Source: an uncultured bacterium (lineage in GTDB: Bacteria; Desulfobacterota; Binatia; HRBIN30). From it: a stretch of DNA of 6,879 nucleotides. The position numbers and the translations under genes are program-made. The notes beneath the pieces were generated by a model. That model made no database searches. It saw nothing but the letters and a program-made list of their open reading frames with translations, and was not told the origin of the DNA. The stretch is from positions 1 to 6,879 of the forward strand of contig CALJUJ010000790.1 of the NCBI GenBank assembly GCA_937975525.1. Reading direction: 5' to 3'. Every line of letters begins with the position of its first letter. The stretch's first letter is position 1. Positions 1 through 6,879 of this stretch are shown piece by piece.

Positions 1-770
1 GTGCCGATGATGCCGACGCGCTTGCCGCGCAGGCCGGTGAGGTTCCCCTCGGTGTCGCCACCCGTGTAGCGGTAGTCCCAGCGACTGGCGTGAAAGGAGT
101 GGCCCTGGAACGACTCGATTCCCGGAAGCCCGGGCAGTTTGGGCTTGCTGAGCGGGCCGGTGGCGAGAATGACGTAGTGCGCCCGCATACGATCGCCGTG
201 ATTCGTCGCAACGATCCAACGCGCCGCCTCGCCGTCCCAGCGAATCTCCTCGACGCGGGTGCGGAAGCAGGCGTCGCGGTAGAGGTCGAACTTGCGGCCG
301 ATCGCCTGGCTGTGCTCGAGGATTTCCTTGCCGTCGGCGTACTTCTGCTTCGGCACGTAACCGATCTCTTCGAGCAAGGGCAGGTAGGTATACGATTCGA
401 TGTCGCAGGCGATGCCCGGGTAGCGGTTCCAGTACCAGGTGCCGCCGAAGTCGGCGGCGGGATCGACGATGCGGATGCCGTCGATCCCAGCCTGATGCAG
501 GCGCACGCCGGCGAGTAGCCCGCCGAAGCCGGCGCCGACGATGAGCACCTCGACGTCGTCGTACAGCGCCGCACGGGTGAAGCCGGGCTCGGCGTACGGG
601 TCGTCGAGGAAGTGGGCGAGCTCGCCCTTGATCTCGACGTATTGCTCGTTGCCGTCGGCGCGCAACCGGCGATCACGTTCGTCGCGATAGCGGCGGCGCA
701 GGGCATCTGGATCGAAGCCGAGATCCGGCGGCGGCGCCGCCGCTGGTGATGGTTGCTGCTCGTCGGGCAT
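1..770 (-). CDS. Baeyer-Villiger-type flavin monooxygenase, N-terminal part (C-terminus beyond window)
   Basis: This is the first 256 codons of an FAD- and NADPH-dependent class B flavoprotein monooxygenase. Such enzymes insert oxygen into ketones or oxygenate heteroatoms in the cytosol; the substrate cannot be read from sequence. Visible landmarks are the FAD Rossmann motif GAGFGG at residues 79-84, GGTWYWNRYPG at 109-119 followed by CDIES (D123), ATG at 203-205, and a perfect Baeyer-Villiger fingerprint FxGxxxHxxxWD at 221-232. The NADPH Rossmann fold begins at VGIIG (252-256), where the window ends. About 72 residues precede the FAD domain. This extension is Pro/Ala-rich at first, then charged (DALRRRYRDERDRRLRADG), and has no signal peptide. 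Family members are usually about 500-650 residues, so more than half is missing. The ATG is chosen because AGGAGG lies 8 nt upstream (779-784). It follows frmA by 82 bp on the same strand. The family is secure; the exact subfamily is not. Confidence 0.93.
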   Translation of the reverse strand, partial: MPDEQQPSPAAAPPPDLGFDPDALRRRYRDERDRRLRADGNEQYVEIKGELAHFLDDPYAEPGFTRAALYDDVEVLIVGAGFGGLLAGVRLHQAGIDGIRIVDPAADFGGTWYWNRYPGIACDIESYTYLPLLEEIGYVPKQKYADGKEILEHSQAIGRKFDLYRDACFRTRVEEIRWDGEAARWIVATNHGDRMRAHYVILATGPLSKPKLPGLPGIESFQGHSFHASRWDYRYTGGDTEGNLTGLRGKRVGIIG

Positions 771-789
771 GGCGTCTTCCTCCTGCAGG

Positions 790-825
790 TGGCGCCATCT
801 TGGCAGCCTGCGGGCGGGGGCGCCA
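790..825 (-). other. GC-rich hairpin between frmA and the monooxygenase gene
   Basis: TGGCGCC at 790-796 and GGCGCCA at 819-825 form a perfect 7-bp stem around a 22-nt loop; an alternative 6-bp pairing CTTGGC/GCCAAG (799-804 with 822-827) competes with it. No T-run follows on the transcribed (minus) strand, so it does not look like an intrinsic terminator. The stem ends 5 nt before the AGGAGG of the downstream monooxygenase, so it could affect mRNA stability or translation. In DNA this rich in G and C such a stem can also arise by chance. Confidence 0.35.
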
Positions 826-833
826 AGGGGCAG

Positions 834-851
834 GGTCGGACCGGTCGGACG
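834..851. repeat. Short 9-bp tandem repeat beside the frmA stop codon
   Basis: GGTCGGACC (834-842) is followed directly by GGTCGGACG (843-851), two copies matching at 8 of 9 positions, just downstream of the frmA stop. No function is evident. It may be a replication-slippage trace in non-coding DNA. Confidence 0.4.
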
Positions 852-852
852 G

Positions 853-1962
853 TCAGAAGAGCACGACGGAGCGGATGCTTTCGCCGCGGTGCATCAGGTC
901 GAAGGCCTCGTTGATGCGCTCGAGCGGGAAGGTGTGGGTGATCATCGGGTCGATCTCGATCCTCCCCTGCATGTACCAGTCGACGATGCGCGGCGTGTCC
1001 GTCCGGCCGCGAGCGCCGCCGAAGGCCGTTCCCTTCCAAACGCGGCCGGTCACCAGCTGGAACGGCCGCGTCGCGATCTCCTCGCCGGCGGCGGCGACGC
1101 CGATGATGACGCTGGTGCCCCAGCCGCGATGGCAGGTCTCCAGAGCCTGGCGCATGACGTCCGTGTTGCCCGTGCAATCGAACGTGTAGTCGGCGCCACC
1201 TTCGGTCAGCTCGACGAGGTGGGCGACGAGATCGCCGTTCACCTTGCCGGCCTCGACGAAGTCGGTCATGCCGAAGCGCCGGCCCCATTCTTCCTTCTTG
1301 GGATTCACATCGACACCGACGATCTTGCCGGCACCGACCATCCGCAAGCCTTGGATGACGTTGAGGCCGATGCCACCGAGGCCGAAGACGACGCAGCTCG
1401 CGCCGGCTTCGACCGCAGCGGTGTTGACGACCGCGCCGACGCCGGTGGTGACACCGCAGCCGACGTAGCAGGCCTTGTCGAACGGCGCGTCGGCGCGGAT
1501 CTTGGCGACCGCGATCTCCGGGAGCACGGTGAAGTTCGAGAACGTCGAGCAGCCCATGTAGTGATGGATCGCGCGGCCCTGGTGCGCGAAGCGGCTGGTG
1601 CCGTCGGGCATCACGCCCTTGCCCTGGGTTGCGCGGATCGCCGTGCAAAGGTTGGTCTTGCGCGACAGGCACGACTTACACTGCCGGCATTCGGGCGTGT
1701 AGAGCGGGATCACGTGGTCGCCCGGGGCGACCGAGGTGACGCCGGCACCGACCTCGACGACCACGCCCGCGCCCTCATGCCCGAGAATCGACGGGAAGAG
1801 ACCCTCGGAATCGAGCCCGTCGAGCGTGTAGGCGTCGGTATGGCAGATGCCCGTCGCCTTGATCTCGACCAGCACCTCTCCCGCCTGCGGGCCTTCGAGG
1901 TCGAGCTCGACGATCTCCAACGGCTGCTTGGGAGCGAAGGCGACGGCGGCGCGGGTCTTCAT
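853..1962 (-). CDS. frmA: S-(hydroxymethyl)glutathione dehydrogenase / class III alcohol dehydrogenase
   Basis: This 369-residue zinc- and NAD-dependent enzyme oxidises S-hydroxymethylglutathione, the spontaneous adduct of formaldehyde and glutathione, to S-formylglutathione. That is the first enzymatic step of cytosolic formaldehyde detoxification. It is full length for the family. The GroES-like domain carries the catalytic zinc ligands C40, H62 and C169 (with E63) and the structural zinc cysteines C92, C95, C98 and C106. The NAD fold has GLGGIG at 194-199 and D218, an acidic residue that favours NAD over NADP. D51, E53 and R110 match the class III residues that bind the glutathione adduct (D55, E57, R114 in the human enzyme), and TQGKGVMPDGTSRF (112-125) is typical of the class. 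The ATG has AGGAGG 5 nt upstream (1968-1973). It starts 36 bp after metH ends. No S-formylglutathione hydrolase gene is adjacent here. The alternative symbol is adhC. Confidence 0.97.
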   Translation of the reverse strand: MKTRAAVAFAPKQPLEIVELDLEGPQAGEVLVEIKATGICHTDAYTLDGLDSEGLFPSILGHEGAGVVVEVGAGVTSVAPGDHVIPLYTPECRQCKSCLSRKTNLCTAIRATQGKGVMPDGTSRFAHQGRAIHHYMGCSTFSNFTVLPEIAVAKIRADAPFDKACYVGCGVTTGVGAVVNTAAVEAGASCVVFGLGGIGLNVIQGLRMVGAGKIVGVDVNPKKEEWGRRFGMTDFVEAGKVNGDLVAHLVELTEGGADYTFDCTGNTDVMRQALETCHRGWGTSVIIGVAAAGEEIATRPFQLVTGRVWKGTAFGGARGRTDTPRIVDWYMQGRIEIDPMITHTFPLERINEAFDLMHRGESIRSVVLF

Positions 1963-1998
1963 GGCAACCTCCTGGCGGTGGCGGCGACGAACCGGTCG

Positions 1999-5685
<3,687 letters not shown>

Positions 5686-5797
5686 TTTCTCCACTCGGGT
5701 CGGCTCCTGTCGGTCATGGCGAGGCAACGCCGGGGGCGTGGCAGCGAGCCGTGGTGGTGGCGCGCTGCACGCTCAGCGTAGCAAACGGTTCGGGTGA
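5686..5797 (-). other. Possible structured 5' leader of metH
   Basis: The stretch between the candidate metH start site and its ATG contains three inverted repeats. CGCTG/CAGCG (5763-5767 with 5774-5778) encloses a 6-nt loop. CGGCTC/GAGCCG (5701-5706 with 5746-5751) would close a domain of about 50 nt. Inside that domain, ACGCC-3 nt-GGCGT makes a small perfect hairpin. metH genes are often controlled by cobalamin or S-adenosylhomocysteine riboswitches, so I compared both by eye. The B12 box GCCACTG is absent, and the SAH core (GAGGAGCGCUGCA with CCAGGCUCG) is absent. This is therefore either an unrecognised leader or chance pairing in GC-rich DNA. Confidence 0.3.
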
Positions 5798-5803
5798 GGT
5801 GTC

Positions 5804-5832
5804 AGTGTACTGGCGTCCGACGGAGCGCGCAA
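5804..5832 (-). promoter_or_regulatory. Candidate sigma-70-like promoter for metH
   Basis: Read on the minus strand, TTGCGC (5827-5832) and TACACT (5804-5809) match 3 of 6 and 4 of 6 consensus bases at an ideal 17-bp spacing. Transcription would begin near 5797, leaving a leader of about 112 nt. A competing pair lies slightly downstream: CTGACA (5800-5805, 5 of 6) with TACGCT (5775-5780), but its 19-bp spacer is long. The -35 element overlaps a GGAGCG/CGCTCC inverted repeat (5822-5827 with 5847-5852), which might be an operator. All of this comes from pattern matching only. Confidence 0.35.
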
Positions 5833-5870
5833 TCCGACTCGCCCGTCGCTCCACGTACGTCGCCTCGGTG

Positions 5871-5895
5871 GCGCGCGGCTCGTCCGCGGGCGCGC
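5871..5895 (+). other. GC-rich hairpin just upstream of the divergent gene
   Basis: CGCGG (5874-5878) pairs with CCGCG (5884-5888) around a 5-nt loop. The stem can extend by a few GC pairs (5871-5873 with 5891-5893) across a two-base bulge. It ends 11 nt before the proposed ATG at 5907, where no purine-rich ribosome-binding site is visible. It could be a leader structure of the plus-strand gene, or merely a result of local G+C richness. Confidence 0.25.
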
Positions 5896-5906
5896 TTGAT
5901 GCTTGA

Positions 5907-6879
5907 ATGCGGACGGTGGGAACGACGACCTACGATGCCGGTGCGGACATCAGCATGGAGCTCAAGATGGGCGCCAAGTGCTTTCCGCAGATCCACGACC
6001 TCGCCGCCGGGCGACCGCTGGTGGGGGACGCGGACTTTCTGGCGCTCTGCGACTTCGTCGATGCCCGTCTCGATTGCGCCGATTTTCGCCTCATCAGCAT
6101 TCTGCGGGCGATGTACGCCTGGCCCGACCGACTGGGCAGCCCCGCCGCAGAACGGGCACGGCGCACGATCCTCGGCTTCAAGTACTGGATGGACGAGCCG
6201 GGCGCCGACAGCATGTGCTACTGGAGCGAGAACCACCAGATCCTCTTCGCCACGTGCGAGTACCTCGCCGGCCAGCTGTACCCCGACGAGGCGTTCGCAA
6301 ACGACGGCCGCAGCGGCGCCGCCAAGCGCGATCGCGCCGCAACGCGCATCCACCGCTGGCTCGAGCACCGCTTCGTCTACGGATTCACCGAGTGGCACTC
6401 GAACGTCTACTACGAAGAAGACATCGCGCCGCTTACGTTGCTCGTCGATTTCGCAGCGGACCGCGCCATCGTCGAGCGCTCCAAGATGGTTCTCGACCTG
6501 CTGCTTCTCGACATGGCCATGCACAGCTGGAAGGGGCTGTTCGTCGCCACGAGCGGTCGTTGCTACGAAGACCAGAAGTGCCACCCCCTCACCCAGGACA
6601 CGCTCGAAATCGGTGAGTCGCTGTGGGGCTTCGGACACGTTGCGGCCTGGGACTGGACTCGTATCTCGGCGCACTTCCACCTGTGCCGCGGCTACGACGT
6701 GCCCGAGCTGATTCGCGCGGTCGGCCGTGATACGGGTCCGGTCGAGATCCGCGACTCGATGGGTCTCGAGCTCGCCGAGGTGCGCGACGAGTTCGCCGAT
6801 CCCGACGACATCGACACGACCGGCATGTTCCTCTGGTCGATGGAGGCCTTCACCAATCCCGAGAGCATCGCGATGACGA
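5907..6879 (+). CDS. Uncharacterised conserved-looking protein, C-terminus beyond window
   Basis: I cannot assign a named family or a function. The frame stays open from the ATG at 5907, directly preceded by an in-frame TGA at 5904, to the window edge: 324 codons, partial. It reads as real protein, with balanced composition, G/C-ending codons and many Trp, Tyr and His residues. Distinctive segments are YWSENHQILF at 105-114, YLAGQLYPDE at 119-128, FTEWHSNVYYEEDIAPL at 160-176, VLDLLLLDMAMHSW at 195-208 and WGFGHVAAWDW at 240-250. There is no signal peptide or membrane span, so it is probably cytosolic. Regular helical stretches with aromatic and acidic/His clusters recall alpha/alpha-toroid enzymes such as glycosidases or polysaccharide lyases; that is only an impression. 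No clear ribosome-binding site precedes 5907. Starts at GTG 5916 or ATG 5955 are possible, and the protein is more convincing from MELKMGAKCF (residue 17) onward. It is divergent from metH, so no shared role is implied. Confidence 0.85.
   Translation, partial: MRTVGTTTYDAGADISMELKMGAKCFPQIHDLAAGRPLVGDADFLALCDFVDARLDCADFRLISILRAMYAWPDRLGSPAAERARRTILGFKYWMDEPGADSMCYWSENHQILFATCEYLAGQLYPDEAFANDGRSGAAKRDRAATRIHRWLEHRFVYGFTEWHSNVYYEEDIAPLTLLVDFAADRAIVERSKMVLDLLLLDMAMHSWKGLFVATSGRCYEDQKCHPLTQDTLEIGESLWGFGHVAAWDWTRISAHFHLCRGYDVPELIRAVGRDTGPVEIRDSMGLELAEVRDEFADPDDIDTTGMFLWSMEAFTNPESIAMT

Noticed and set aside
790..825. Intrinsic terminator after frmA
   Set aside because: A GC stem exists, but no T-run follows it. 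The next bases are the ribosome-binding site of the monooxygenase gene.
5686..5906. Cobalamin or SAH riboswitch upstream of metH
   Set aside because: The conserved cores of both classes (B12 box; GAGGAGCGCUGCA with CCAGGCUCG) are not found on the minus strand.
5802..6680. Minus-strand frame (292 codons) opposite the plus-strand uncharacterised gene
   Set aside because: It has the composition of an antisense shadow, while the frame from 5907 on the plus strand has balanced, aromatic-rich protein sequence with motif-like segments.
5794..6711. Plus-strand frame (305 codons) overlapping the uncharacterised gene
   Set aside because: It is dominated by Ser, Thr, Arg and Ala, typical of a +1/+2 shadow, and it has stops while the 5907 frame runs open to the window edge.

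Overview
This is a high-GC bacterial stretch whose codons end mostly in G or C. It holds four protein genes. Three lie on the minus strand: metH, then an S-(hydroxymethyl)glutathione dehydrogenase (frmA/adhC type), then the start of a Baeyer-Villiger-type flavin monooxygenase that runs off the left edge. The fourth lies on the plus strand, is transcribed divergently from metH, runs off the right edge, and I cannot name it. A glutathione-dependent formaldehyde dehydrogenase next to a full-length, four-module MetH suggests a Gram-negative organism with glutathione and cobalamin. A soil or marine proteobacterium, or a Myxococcota/Binatota-like lineage, would fit. That is inference, because no rRNA or other phylogenetic marker is present.

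Layout from left to right. 1-770 (minus): N-terminal 256 residues of the monooxygenase. 771-852: short spacer with a GC hairpin and a 9-bp tandem repeat. 853-1962 (minus): frmA. 1963-1998: 36-bp spacer with the frmA ribosome-binding site and nothing else. 1999-5685 (minus): metH. 5686-5906: divergent intergenic region with a candidate metH promoter, a roughly 110-nt leader containing inverted repeats, and a GC-rich hairpin in front of the plus-strand gene. 5907-6879 (plus): an uncharacterised, probably cytosolic, helix-rich protein, incomplete at its C-terminus.

The three minus-strand genes are closely spaced with no convincing terminator between them, so they may form one transcription unit, metH-frmA-monooxygenase. 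MetH moves methyl groups from methyltetrahydrofolate to homocysteine. FrmA oxidises the glutathione adduct of formaldehyde. Both belong to one-carbon metabolism, which gives a plausible but unproven link. The monooxygenase may simply share the transcript.

I found no RNA gene, CRISPR array, insertion sequence or phage signature. The window looks like ordinary chromosomal metabolic DNA. The parts most worth following are the unnamed plus-strand gene, the metH leader, and the N-terminally extended monooxygenase.
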